Shown one piece after another: positions 15,518 through 25,100 of a stretch of DNA of 38,696 bases. Each line of letters opens with the position of its first letter. Position 1 is the first letter of the stretch. The notes below the pieces were generated by a model, which saw only the letters and a list, made by a program, of their open reading frames with translations, ran no database searches and had not been told where the DNA came from. The position numbers were made by a program, and so were the translations under genes. The stretch is from Bacteroidia bacterium. Lineage in GTDB: Bacteria; Bacteroidota; Bacteroidia; Flavobacteriales; Flavobacteriaceae. The stretch covers positions 1 through 38,696 of the forward strand of contig JAUIAY010000015.1 in NCBI GenBank assembly GCA_030425285.1. Reading direction: 5' to 3'.

Positions 15518-17971
15518 ATGTCACATTTTATAGACGTCATACTTCCCATTCCGTTACCCAACTTGTTTACTTATAGCATAACCAAGGCTGAAGCTGAATT
15601 TATAAAGCCTGGTATGCGTGTTTCAGTGCCTTTTGGGAAATCTAAAATATATACGGCTTTGGTGTTTTCGGTACATGATAAGGAGCCTCTGGTTTATGAA
15701 GCAAAAGATATTCATCAAATTTTGGATGATGCACCAATTGTAACCAACTATCAATTTCAGCTATGGCAGTGGATAGCCGATTATTACATGTGTACAATGG
15801 GAGAGGTTATGCGAGCTGCTTTACCCAATGCCTTCATTTTGGAAAGTGAAACAATCATTTTTAGAAACACAGCAACAGTTGTTAATGATAGTGATTTAAA
15901 GGACGATGAATTCTTGGTTTACGAGGCTTTGCATCATCAAACATCTTTAACCGTTCAAGATATTACCAGTATTATTGATAAGAAAAATGCTTTACCAGTT
16001 ATTAAGCGTTTAGTGGAGAAAGCGATTATTCTAGTAAAGGAGGAAATGTTTGAGAAATACAAACCAAAAATGGTTAGGTATGTCAAATTACACAATCAAT
16101 ATGCTTCAGAAAATCAATTACAGGATTTATTGGAAACACTATCTCGGGCTCCGAAACAACGAGAGATTGTACTGACATTATTTTCCATTTCAGCGAGAAA
16201 CAAAAAGCCTATTAAGGTGTCGGAATTGACGAACGAGAGCAATGCGTCTTCAACTATTATAAAATCTTTGTTGGATAAGGAAATACTCGAAGAATTTTAT
16301 ATTCAAACAGACAGGGTAACTTATGACGAAGCAGAAAATTCAAGTCAATTCTCTTTAACAGAATATCAAACTAAAACTTTAAACAATATTATTGAATTAT
16401 TTGATAATCAAAATATTGTATTGTTAAATGGTGTAACGTCTTCTGGAAAGACAGAGATTTATATCAAGCTTATTGAATCTATTTTAGATACAAAGAAACA
16501 AGCTTTGTATTTGCTGCCAGAAATTGCACTAACAACCCAATTGGTTCAAAGACTTCAAGATTATTTTGGTGAAAAAGTAGCAGTCTATCATTCACGATAT
16601 TCTTCAAATGAACGTGTTGAGGTTTGGAATCACGTTTTGAATAATTCTCCTAAGGCACAAATTGTAATTGGAGCACGTTCTGCTGTGTTACTGCCTTTTC
16701 AAAATTTGGGATTGGTTATTGTTGATGAGGAACATGAACAATCCTATAAACAATTTGATCCTGCGCCGCGTTACCATGCCAGGGATACGGCAATAATTTT
16801 AGCTAGTATTTTTAAGGTGAAGACACTTTTAGGTTCAGCTACACCAAGTTTGGAGAGTTTTTATAACGCTAAACAAGGGAAATATGGTCTGGTTGAGCTT
16901 AATGTACGTTATAATGATGTATTGATGCCTGACATTGAGCTTATTGATTTGAAGGACAAATTCAAGCGAAAACGCATGACAGGTCACTTCAGTGACAGGT
17001 TGATTGATGAAATGACCGAAACGTTGCAGGAAGGTTATCAAATTATATTGTTTCAAAATCGTCGCGGTTTTTCACCTATTGTGGAGTGCCAAACCTGTGG
17101 TCATTCGCCGCAATGTCCCAATTGTGATGTGAGTTTAACATACCATCAATATCGGGATCAATTACGCTGCCATTATTGTGGCTATAACACGGTTATGATA
17201 AAAACCTGTGAGACATGTGGTTCAAATATACTGGATACCAAAGGTTTTGGTACGGAACAAGTAGAGAAGGAGGTAAGTGCTTTATTTCCTGATGTAAAGG
17301 TGGCTAGAATGGATTTGGATTCTACTAGAGGAAAATATGGTTATGAAAAGTTAATAGATGCGTTTCAGCAAGGTGAAATAGATGTTTTGGTTGGTACTCA
17401 AATGTTGACCAAAGGCTTGGATTTCAGGAATGTTAAATTAGTTGGTGTTATGAATGCTGATAATATGCTCAACTTTCCTGATTTCAGGGCTCACGAGCGT
17501 AGTTATCAATTGCTGGTTCAGGTTTCTGGCCGAGCAGGACGTACCAAGGAGCGTGGGAAAGTGCTTATTCAAACCTATAATCCCTATCATAAAATACTAC
17601 AACAGGTTTCCACCAATAATTATATTGAAATGTTCGCTGAACAAATGAATGATAGACATATCTTTAAGTATCCGCCAATATACAGGCTTATTAAAATTAC
17701 GCTGAAGCATAAGGATTATAATAAAGTAAATACAGGGGCTGATTGGTTTGCCAAATCACTTCGAAATGTCTTTAAGGAGCATGTATTAGGGCCTGAATTC
17801 CCACCAGTTTCAAGAATACGTAATCAATATCACAAAAATATCATGGTAAAAATCCCTAAAAACCAATCTTTATCAAAAACAAAAGAAGCTATCGTAAAAA
17901 TAAACAATAGCTTCTCAAGTGTAAAAGATTTTAGGGCTGTAAGAGTAATTCTTAATGTCGATAGCTTCTAA
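15518..17971 (+). CDS. priA: primosomal protein N' (replication restart helicase PriA)
   Basis: An 817-residue superfamily 2 helicase that recognises stalled or recombined replication forks and loads the replicative helicase. The N-terminal 3'-end-binding domain starts FIDVILPIPLPNLFTYSI. Walker A is GVTSSGKTE (~304-312), Walker B DEEH (~400-403), then GSATPSLES. The zinc-binding block near residues 524-572 has eight cysteines (CQTCGHSPQCPNC, CHYCGYN, CETCG). VSGRAGR is motif VI. It is longer than the 732-residue E. coli protein, with extra sequence between the N-terminal domain and the helicase core. Its stop overlaps the convergent LytTR gene by 4 bp (17968-17971), so there is no room for a separate terminator between them. 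Confidence 0.97.
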   Translation: MSHFIDVILPIPLPNLFTYSITKAEAEFIKPGMRVSVPFGKSKIYTALVFSVHDKEPLVYEAKDIHQILDDAPIVTNYQFQLWQWIADYYMCTMGEVMRAALPNAFILESETIIFRNTATVVNDSDLKDDEFLVYEALHHQTSLTVQDITSIIDKKNALPVIKRLVEKAIILVKEEMFEKYKPKMVRYVKLHNQYASENQLQDLLETLSRAPKQREIVLTLFSISARNKKPIKVSELTNESNASSTIIKSLLDKEILEEFYIQTDRVTYDEAENSSQFSLTEYQTKTLNNIIELFDNQNIVLLNGVTSSGKTEIYIKLIESILDTKKQALYLLPEIALTTQLVQRLQDYFGEKVAVYHSRYSSNERVEVWNHVLNNSPKAQIVIGARSAVLLPFQNLGLVIVDEEHEQSYKQFDPAPRYHARDTAIILASIFKVKTLLGSATPSLESFYNAKQGKYGLVELNVRYNDVLMPDIELIDLKDKFKRKRMTGHFSDRLIDEMTETLQEGYQIILFQNRRGFSPIVECQTCGHSPQCPNCDVSLTYHQYRDQLRCHYCGYNTVMIKTCETCGSNILDTKGFGTEQVEKEVSALFPDVKVARMDLDSTRGKYGYEKLIDAFQQGEIDVLVGTQMLTKGLDFRNVKLVGVMNADNMLNFPDFRAHERSYQLLVQVSGRAGRTKERGKVLIQTYNPYHKILQQVSTNNYIEMFAEQMNDRHIFKYPPIYRLIKITLKHKDYNKVNTGADWFAKSLRNVFKEHVLGPEFPPVSRIRNQYHKNIMVKIPKNQSLSKTKEAIVKINNSFSSVKDFRAVRVILNVDSF

Positions 17972-18663
17972 ATATTGTTTAGGGCATCAACAAGTTGGGT
18001 CTTTTTGTTCCTACTTAAAGGAATCTCGTAAGTACCAACTTCAACGTTTTTACTATTAAATCTATCTACTTTGTCTAGATTCACAATGTAAGATTTGTGA
18101 ATTCTTAAGAACTTACCTTCTGGAAGTTCATGTTCAAAAGCTTTCATGGTCGAAAGAACCACCAAACTAGTTTCTTCAGTAACAAGTTTTACATAATCAC
18201 CAAGGGCTTCAATCCACTTAATGTCTTTAATGTAAACCTTACGTTTTTTCAGGTTACTCTTCACAAAAATGTGTTCGCCTTCTGTTTCGTTAAAGTCTAG
18301 TTTTAGCTTGTGTTGCTCAACAGCTTTCTCAACAGCTGTATTAAAACGTTCTTTTGTAATGGGTTTGTGCAAATAGTCCGTGGCATCGTAGTTAAATGCT
18401 TTAAAGGCATATTCGGTTTTACCAGTTACAAAAATAATCTGGGGTTTGTTGTTAAGGACGTCAAGCAATTCAAAACCATTTAAAACTGGCATCTCAATAT
18501 CCAAGAAGATTAAATCTACTTTGTGGGTATTTAGACCGTTTTTGGTTTCCAACGCACTATTGTACTCTGCAATTAAGTTAAGAGAAGGATGGTTTTCAAT
18601 TAACTTTACAATTGAGAGACGTTGTATCGCTGAGTCGTCAACTACTACACAGTTTAATGTCAT
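17968..18663 (-). CDS. LytTR-family two-component response regulator
   Basis: A 231-residue regulator with an N-terminal receiver domain and a C-terminal LytTR DNA-binding domain. The receiver shows DD at residues 9-10, the phospho-acceptor Asp55 in LIFLDIEMP, and the Lys of HKPI near residue 99. The LytTR domain runs from about residue 133 (HIFVKSNLKKRKVYIKDI, WIEALGDYVKL) through FLRIHKSYIVNLDKV and ending LSRNKK. The start at 18663 is chosen; an ORF start 14 codons earlier would add residues with no receiver similarity. No sensor kinase lies beside it. LytTR proteins bind paired direct repeats about two helical turns apart; the target is not known. It is convergent with priA. Confidence 0.93.
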   Translation of the reverse strand: MTLNCVVVDDSAIQRLSIVKLIENHPSLNLIAEYNSALETKNGLNTHKVDLIFLDIEMPVLNGFELLDVLNNKPQIIFVTGKTEYAFKAFNYDATDYLHKPITKERFNTAVEKAVEQHKLKLDFNETEGEHIFVKSNLKKRKVYIKDIKWIEALGDYVKLVTEETSLVVLSTMKAFEHELPEGKFLRIHKSYIVNLDKVDRFNSKNVEVGTYEIPLSRNKKTQLVDALNNI

Positions 18664-18799
18664 AACATTTGTTTTATTTCGGTTAAGATATCGACAATAG
18701 TACAAAAAATTCGGTTAAAAACCAAAAAACATCGTTGAAATGTTCTTTTTAACATATCTTTAACATTTATTTTGTCGCCAATATTAATGTGGGTTTAGT

Positions 18800-18830
18800 T
18801 TTGTAATATATAGAAAAATAGTTATTTTTG
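18800..18830 (+). promoter_or_regulatory. rpsF operon promoter
   Basis: TTTG (18800-18803), exactly 19 bases, TATTTTTG (18823-18830). Both boxes match the Bacteroidota primary sigma consensus TTTG / TAnnTTTG perfectly. Transcription would start near 18836, leaving a leader of about 25 bases before the rpsF ATG. Confidence 0.82.
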
Positions 18831-18860
18831 CACCCATTTTTAACTATAAATTAGATTTTT

Positions 18861-19199
18861 ATGAATCATTATGAAACTGTTTTCATCTTAAATCCCGTTT
18901 TATCTGAAGACCAGATAAAGGAAACAGTAAAGAAATACGAAGATTTTCTTGTTTCTAACGGAGCGAAGATGGTAGCCAAAGAAGATTGGGGCTTAAAAAA
19001 GTTAGCTTACCCAATCCAAAACAAAAAGAGTGGATTTTACCACTTATTTGAGTACACCGTACCAGGTGAAGTCATCAACCAGTTAGAAGTTGAGTTTAGA
19101 CGTGATGAGCGTTTTATGCGTTACCTGACTGTAACCCTAGATAAGCATGCGATATCTTGGGCAGAGAGAAGAAGAGAAAAACTTAAACAAAAAGCGTAA
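18861..19199 (+). CDS. rpsF: 30S ribosomal protein S6
   Basis: A 112-residue ribosomal protein that binds 16S rRNA in the platform of the small subunit together with S18. The family N-terminus MNHYETVFILNPVLSE is clear, followed by WGLKKLAYPIQNKKSGFYHLFEY and RRDERFMRYLTVTLDKHA. Length is normal. It is first in a three-gene operon (3-bp gap to rpsR), the usual Bacteroidota arrangement rpsF-rpsR-rplI without an internal ssb or priB. Transcribed from the near-consensus promoter at 18800-18830. Confidence 0.98.
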   Translation: MNHYETVFILNPVLSEDQIKETVKKYEDFLVSNGAKMVAKEDWGLKKLAYPIQNKKSGFYHLFEYTVPGEVINQLEVEFRRDERFMRYLTVTLDKHAISWAERRREKLKQKA

Positions 19200-19202
19200 A
19201 TT

Positions 19203-19499
19203 ATGTCATCTATAGAACAACAAGCAAAAGGAAAAAAAGATGGAGAAATCAGATATTTGACTCCATTAAATATAGATACGAATAAAACGAAAAAATACTG
19301 TCGTTTTAAAAAGTCTGGAATTAAGTATGTAGATTATAAAGACCCAGATTTCTTATTGAAATTCGTTAACGAGCAAGGTAAAATCTTGCCAAGACGTTTA
19401 ACAGGAACTTCTTTAAAGTACCAAAGAAAAGTATCTGTTGCCGTTAAAAGAGCTCGTCATTTAGCATTAATGCCATACGTGGCCGATTTATTAAAATAA
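19203..19499 (+). CDS. rpsR: 30S ribosomal protein S18
   Basis: A 98-residue platform protein that pairs with S6 on 16S rRNA. The core is [26 protein letters not shown] followed by the conserved [35 protein letters not shown], diagnostic of S18. The N-terminus is about 20 residues longer than in E. coli and is polar and charged, as is common in Bacteroidota. It lies 3 bp after rpsF and 13 bp before rplI. Confidence 0.98.
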   Translation: MSSIEQQAKGKKDGEIRYLTPLNIDTNKTKKYCRFKKSGIKYVDYKDPDFLLKFVNEQGKILPRRLTGTSLKYQRKVSVAVKRARHLALMPYVADLLK

Positions 19500-19512
19500 A
19501 ATTATCATAACA

Positions 19513-19974
19513 ATGGAACTTATATTAAAACAAGACGTTGAAAATTTAGGATTTAAAGACGATATTGTAACAGTTAAGAACGGTTATGGTAGAAACTTTT
19601 TAATTCCTCAAGGTCAGGCTGTGTTGGCTACAACTTCTGCTAAAAAAGTGTTGGCAGAAAACTTAAAGCAACGTGCCTTTAAAGAAAAGAAAATTATAGA
19701 AGATGCTCAAAAAGTAGCTGAAGCTATCAAGGCATTGGAACTTAAAATTACGGCTAAAGCTACTGAAGGTGCTTCTGCTGGTGATAAATTATTTGGTTCT
19801 GTAACTAAATTAGATTTAGTAGATGCTTTTGAAAAAGAAGGACACACTATTGACAAGAAATTCATTAATATTACTGGTGGTAATATTAAGCGTTTAGGTC
19901 AGTACAATGCTGTAATTCGTTTGCATAGAGAAGTAACAGTAGAATTACCATTCGAGGTTATTGCTCAAGCATAA
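19513..19974 (+). CDS. rplI: 50S ribosomal protein L9
   Basis: A 153-residue large-subunit protein. The N-terminal rRNA-binding domain has MELILKQDVENLGFKDDIVTVKNGYGRNFLIPQG, the hallmark of L9. A long helix (residues ~45-75, rich in Ala and Lys) links it to a C-terminal domain (GDKLFGSVTKLDLVDAF, GHTIDKKFI, LHREVTVELPFEV). Length is normal. It is the last gene of the operon, followed by a strong terminator 18 bases downstream. Confidence 0.98.
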   Translation: MELILKQDVENLGFKDDIVTVKNGYGRNFLIPQGQAVLATTSAKKVLAENLKQRAFKEKKIIEDAQKVAEAIKALELKITAKATEGASAGDKLFGSVTKLDLVDAFEKEGHTIDKKFINITGGNIKRLGQYNAVIRLHREVTVELPFEVIAQA

Positions 19975-19991
19975 GCATAAATTATCATATT

Positions 19992-20023
19992 AAAAGCCTC
20001 AACCTAGTTGGGGCTTTTTTTTT
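19992..20023 (+). terminator. intrinsic terminator of rpsF-rpsR-rplI
   Basis: AAAAGCCTCAAC, a 3-base loop and GTTGGGGCTTTT form a stem with one G-T pair, followed by a run of nine T. Confidence 0.92.
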
Positions 20024-20037
20024 AATCAAAAAAGACT

Positions 20038-20508
20038 ATGAAATACGCCAGATTAACAAAAGAACAGTTTGAAGAACTACATAAAGAATTTATTAATTTT
20101 TTAGCCACACAATCCATAACTGCAGATGAGTGGGAAGATATAAAAGTAAATAAACCCGAAGTGGCCGAACAGGAGTTGGATGTTTTTAGTGACTTGGTGT
20201 GGGAAGGCGTATTGGGTCAAGTTGAATATGTAGAGCATATATCGCCACAGCAAATGCATTTGTTTCATTTAAACGAAACCAATATGCATGTGATTGGTGT
20301 CAAGCTAAAAAATGCCATAGATTTAACCTCAAAAGATGGTTTTAATTGGCTACGTGAGAATTTAATGGATGATGATGTGGAGTTTATGCAAGCCAAAAAA
20401 GATTATTCTGAAGACCGACATGCCGATAAATTCCAACTCATTCAGCAAGGAGGTGTAATTACCAAAGGTGAGTTGTTTCAGTATTTTGATAGATTGATTA
20501 ATCACTAG
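20038..20508 (+). CDS. DUF6495-like hypothetical protein
   Basis: A 156-residue cytoplasmic protein without signal peptide or membrane segment. It is rich in acidic residues and appears largely helical: MKYARLTKEQFEELHKEFINFLATQSIT at the start, DVFSDLVWEGVLGQVEY in the middle, and KGELFQYFDRLI at the end. It resembles the DUF6495 family seen in Flavobacteriaceae, as far as I can recall. No catalytic motif is evident. It begins just after the ribosomal operon terminator, so it is probably transcribed separately or by readthrough. Confidence 0.7.
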   Translation: MKYARLTKEQFEELHKEFINFLATQSITADEWEDIKVNKPEVAEQELDVFSDLVWEGVLGQVEYVEHISPQQMHLFHLNETNMHVIGVKLKNAIDLTSKDGFNWLRENLMDDDVEFMQAKKDYSEDRHADKFQLIQQGGVITKGELFQYFDRLINH

Positions 20509-20514
20509 ACGTCA

Positions 20515-20665
20515 CTTTGAGTGTATCGACATTTATTGTCGATATGTATCGAGAAGTTATTAAAACTATTATTTTTGTTTCACCACATCATACAACCGCA
20601 TAGGTTGTATTCAGATGAGGGTATTTAAGAATCTTAAAAGAGATTCCTGCTTTCGCAGGAAGTTA
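20515..20665. repeat. REP-like intergenic palindromes upstream of hisS
   Basis: The 159-bp gap holds two perfect palindromes: TATCGACA/TGTCGATA at 20524-20544 (5-base loop) and TTCCTGC/GCAGGAA at 20644-20661 (4-base loop). The second lies 7 bases before the hisS ATG. Both sequences, and the surrounding GTCACTTTGAGTG and TATCGAGAAGTTA, look like dispersed intergenic repeats that I recall from Flavobacteriaceae genomes. A TATTTTTG box at 20570-20577 could be the -7 box of a hisS promoter, but no TTG sits at a fitting distance. Confidence 0.5.
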
Positions 20666-20667
20666 GT

Positions 20668-22038
20668 ATGGCACAAAAACCAAGCATCCCAAAAGGCACA
20701 CGCGATTTTAACCCAGAACAGGTAACCAAGCGTAATTATATTTTCAATACCATTCAAAACCAATTTGAAAAGTTTGGCTTTCAACCTATTGAAACACCAA
20801 GTTTTGAAAATTCAGAAACCTTAATGGGTAAATATGGTGATGAAGGGGATCGACTGATTTTTAAGATATTGAATTCTGGTGATTATTTAAGTAAAGTCAA
20901 TGACGGCATTTATAATGAAAAAGATTCTAACAAACTGACTTCTTTCATTTCAGAAAAAGCCTTGCGTTATGATTTAACAGTACCTTTTGCCCGTTACGTA
21001 GTGCAAAACCAAAACGACATTGAATTTCCGTTTAAACGTTACCAAATGCAACCAGTTTGGCGAGCAGACAGGCCACAAAAGGGCCGTTTTAGAGAGTTTT
21101 ACCAATGTGATGCCGACGTGGTTGGTTCCACATCATTATGGCAGGAGGTAGAGTTAGTACAATTGTACGATGCGGTTTTTACGACTTTATGCTTAAAAGA
21201 CACGACTATAAAAATCAATAACCGTAAGATTTTATCTGGAATTGCTGAAGTGATTGGTGCTAGTGATAAGTTAATTGACTTTACAGTTGCTTTAGATAAA
21301 CTGGATAAAATAGGCGAGGAGAAGGTGAAACTGGAAATGCTGGATAAAGGTATTTCACAAGCTGGTATTGATAAGTTGCAGCCATTATTTACATTATCAG
21401 GGGATTTTGGTTCCCAAGTTTCGCAACTTAAAGATATCTTAAGTAATTCTGAAGAAGGTAAAAAAGGTATTGAAGAATTGGAGTTTATCGATGCTGCCAT
21501 TTCAGAATTAGGACTTGAAACTGCCCAATTGCAATTGGATGTAACCCTTGCCAGAGGACTTAATTACTACACAGGTGCTATTTTTGAAGTTTCTGCTCCA
21601 GCAGGTGTGAAAATGGGCTCAATAGGTGGTGGAGGTCGCTATGATGACCTAACCGGTATTTTTGGCATGCCTAACATGTCTGGTGTGGGAATTAGTTTTG
21701 GCTTGGACAGAATATATTTAGTTCTAGAAGAACTGGGTCTTTTCCCTGAAACGGTTTCTAAAACTTTAGATGTTCTATTTATTAATTTTGGTGATTCAGA
21801 AGCACTTTATAGTCTAAAAGCTATTAAATCACTTCGTGAGAATGGTATTAACGCAGAACTGTACCCAGAAAATGCTAAAATGAAAAAACAAATGCAACAT
21901 GCCAATAAACGTAACATTCCATATGTCGTGTTGGTTGGAGAACAGGAAATGTCTAAAAGTACCTATACATTAAAAAATATGCTTAAAGGAGAACAATCTG
22001 AAGTTTCTCTTACTGAATTAATTTCACAGTTTAAATAA
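20668..22038 (+). CDS. hisS: histidyl-tRNA synthetase
   Basis: A 456-residue class II aminoacyl-tRNA synthetase that charges tRNA-His. Motif 1 lies in the N-terminal [18 protein letters not shown] to [11 protein letters not shown] region. Motif 2 is visible as [27 protein letters not shown] near residues 125-152. The histidine-specific signatures [14 protein letters not shown] and GGGGRYDDL follow near 294-330, and motif 3 [11 protein letters not shown] near 340. The C-terminal anticodon-binding domain starts around residue 365. Length is normal. The start at 20668 follows a hairpin within the leader that could affect initiation. It converges on the giant T9SS gene, and the terminator beyond its stop points the other way. 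Confidence 0.97.
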   Translation: MAQKPSIPKGTRDFNPEQVTKRNYIFNTIQNQFEKFGFQPIETPSFENSETLMGKYGDEGDRLIFKILNSGDYLSKVNDGIYNEKDSNKLTSFISEKALRYDLTVPFARYVVQNQNDIEFPFKRYQMQPVWRADRPQKGRFREFYQCDADVVGSTSLWQEVELVQLYDAVFTTLCLKDTTIKINNRKILSGIAEVIGASDKLIDFTVALDKLDKIGEEKVKLEMLDKGISQAGIDKLQPLFTLSGDFGSQVSQLKDILSNSEEGKKGIEELEFIDAAISELGLETAQLQLDVTLARGLNYYTGAIFEVSAPAGVKMGSIGGGGRYDDLTGIFGMPNMSGVGISFGLDRIYLVLEELGLFPETVSKTLDVLFINFGDSEALYSLKAIKSLRENGINAELYPENAKMKKQMQHANKRNIPYVVLVGEQEMSKSTYTLKNMLKGEQSEVSLTELISQFK

Positions 22039-22065
22039 AAAAAGAGTCCCGAAAAATCGGGACTC
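22036..22065 (-). terminator. intrinsic terminator for the 2171-aa T9SS gene
   Basis: GAGTCCCGA at 22044-22052 and TCGGGACTC at 22057-22065 form a 9-bp perfect stem. The T run (the complement of the A tract at 22036-22043) follows only on the minus strand. It therefore terminates the gene at 22113-28628 and reaches the last codon of hisS. On the plus strand it lacks a T run, so hisS termination there would be weak. Confidence 0.85.
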
Positions 22066-22112
22066 ATAAAGTATGGTTATGGCTATGGTAGATTTGGGAC
22101 CACCACTTTGGA

Positions 22113-25100
22113 CTATTTAACCAGTACTTTTTTCGTTATTACGGTACCTTCATCTAGTTTTAGGTTTAGGATGTAAGTTCCTGTACTGATTTCAGTAGAC
22201 TTTAATCTAATAATTTCAGTTGTTTCAATGTTATTGAATGTATTGATTGTTTGTCCAAGCATATTAATCATTTCAACAGATTTGATAGTTGCTGATTTTG
22301 GGTTATGAATAACAATACTACTGCTCGTATTGGAATAGTAGACAGTTAAACTATCGCCTATGTCATTCTCATCTATACTTAATGTGTTGTTTGTGAACGT
22401 AATTTCAAAACGATCAAGATATTCACCAGCTGATAAGTAAATGCTATAATTACTATCTCTTAAATCATGATAGATGTTCAGTTCTTTATCATGTGCATAA
22501 ATATCTAAATCATCAGGTACATTTTCTAGAATATCAATTGTAATATTGTTTAAACCTTCTTCATCCGTATGGATGCCTAGTGGTAAAATAGTATTTTCAT
22601 CAATTCTGTCGATACCTTGAACAATATATTGGTTGTTATCAATCATCCAATACATGTCATCTATTTGAACTTCATTTAAAAGACCATCAAAGCCCCAGTC
22701 AAATCCTTCACTGGCTCGCTCGTCTTCAGTGACCAATAATTGTCTGTGAATAGTGTTGACAGAATTGAAACCAATACGCAATTTCATACGTGTGTCGGTG
22801 TCGTTATCAGTCCTGTTTGTAGATGATTCACCATCTCTCATAAATACAGAGCTGGCAGAACCTTCTTTTTGAAACACACGTTGAGAGTTTCTAAACTCAA
22901 CACTGCCGTTGGATTCACCAGTTACAAAGAACCCTTGTCCAACAGGGATATATCTTCCAGGTGTTTTGGTTCCAGTACCTACTTGAGCCACATCAGGATC
23001 TGGAGTTCCCCAAGCTGCGGCAGGAACACCGCCAGAGAAATTATATGTACCATATCCACCTTGGTATTCTGCAAGGATGTGTGAGCCACCTCCCCAATGT
23101 TCCCAGAAATAAAGCGTACCACTGATTAATGGATTTGCGCCAGCACCACCAATTGTAGGACCGTTATCGGTAATAAAACGTTCAGCATCTATAGCAGAAG
23201 CATAAGGATTACCAACTAAATATTCATTTCCAAGATTTATAGTTAGAGAAACATTGCCATTATTTGGCTTACCATCAAACACATAGTTTTGTTCAGTAGA
23301 AACAGCACCGCCAGTATCGTTAACTCCTTTCATAGTGAATCCTTCACCAGCAAATAGGGTTCCGGTATTTCTTACATGTTGCCAGGATGCATAGTCGTCT
23401 GCCAATCTGTTATTGAATTTCCAAATCCAATAGTGAGCAATCTCAATAGTTGAACCACCATTAGAGCCATCGTAGCCTCCCACATAGCTAATATTGGAAG
23501 GAGAAGCAGATGTTGTCCCATCTTTCATGATGTTGTTATTCAATGTATATCTGTAATTATTTGGGTTTCCAGTTGCGGTAAATCCTACTGGAGAAGACCA
23601 ATAATTATAAGTATACAAATCTTGTGTTCCTTGTTGATCTTTCTCTAATGCTCCAGTGGCACCAACAACCAAATCACTGTCCGTTGTTTGGATTAACTGT
23701 GATTCGCCTTCAAGATCAATTCGGCCATCAAGGTTTAAAAAGTGAGATACCGTTAACCCATAACCTGTATCGGTACTATTGTCTCCATCAACAGTTAATT
23801 CGTTGCTCTCTACAAATAGAGCTAATACATTTCTGTTACCGTTATTTCCTGCTGGTAAACTACTGTTGTCCATAGTCACATTATGATTAGTTTCAATAAT
23901 GTTCCAATCTACCGTAATGGTATTGTCAACAATAGAGTTAGAACCAGGTTTTGTTTGAATACTACCATTGGACCAAACAGAATTGGTGTCCCAGCTGCCA
24001 TTATTGGCTGTCTGGTAAGGTAGGGGAGCTGTTTGTCTATCTACAGTCCTCAATGTTCTTAAGGCTCCTTGATTGCCATTTCCAGATTCGTCCTTAGTAT
24101 TAGTATAGGTATAAGTTGACATAGGGTAATAACCAATTAAGTCTGCCCAAGGAATTGTACCAACTTCATCTTTTGTAGGGTTGGCACTTTGGCTAATGAA
24201 ATAGGATGCTCCAACAAAGCCAGAATTTTCCTCTATTTCTTGGTTCATGATATACCTGATTTGGTCTTCGGTTAGCCTAGCATCCCAAATTCTTACTTCA
24301 TCTATATTTCCGTGGAAAAAGGCCTGTGGCGATAGTTTTGAAGCAGCACCAATGAAGAATGATTGATCAGTGTCTTCTGGTGATGTTCGGTTAATTTGCT
24401 TGTCTAAAACACCATCGATATAAATTTTGGCCAAACTGGCTCCATAAGTTACAGCTAGATGATGCCATTCGTTTTTAGGAACGGTAGTATTGGAAGTTAC
24501 GGTTTGTACACTTCCACTAGCTCGTTTCCAAGATACCTCAAACTTTCCGGTATTATTGATTTTAAAGTCGTATCCTTCAGTAAAAGTAGCGTCTCGTTTT
24601 GATAGGATAGATCGGTTGTTTGAGTTGGTGTTGGCCAAAACCCATGCAGAAATCGTAAATTCCGTTGGGTTTAAATCCAAGGCATCTTCCATATCTACAT
24701 AGCTGTCAACACCATTAAAATATATAGACCTTATGAAGACATGTTCTGGTGCCCATCCAAAAGTAATGTATTTAACACCATCAAAATCATAGTCTGTAGT
24801 AAGTACTGTCTCACCCAATTCATTGGTATCTTCAGTCATAACACGATAATCGGCAGTTGGATCAAAATTTGGTGTATCAGAAATAAACATAAGATACCTG
24901 CCATCAGGCGGTGTTGCTGTTCTAACGGCACTTTTCAATATTTGTACCTCTACCGACGGTATGTCGCCTCCGTTTTCGACTACCTTCCATGTTCTAGCTA
25001 TACCATGGAAATCTACTTCAGTGGTTAAGGATGGAGAGATATCAGAACTCATGTTGACTAAAACATCAACTGATGGATCGTCAAGATCTGCACCATCGTT

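Noticed and set aside
17968-18705. Longer start at 18705 for the LytTR regulator
   Set aside because: The extra 14 residues have no receiver-domain similarity; MTLNCVVVDD is the normal start.
22044-22065. Hairpin after hisS taken as the hisS terminator
   Set aside because: The T run follows the stem only on the minus strand, so it fits the convergent giant gene better.
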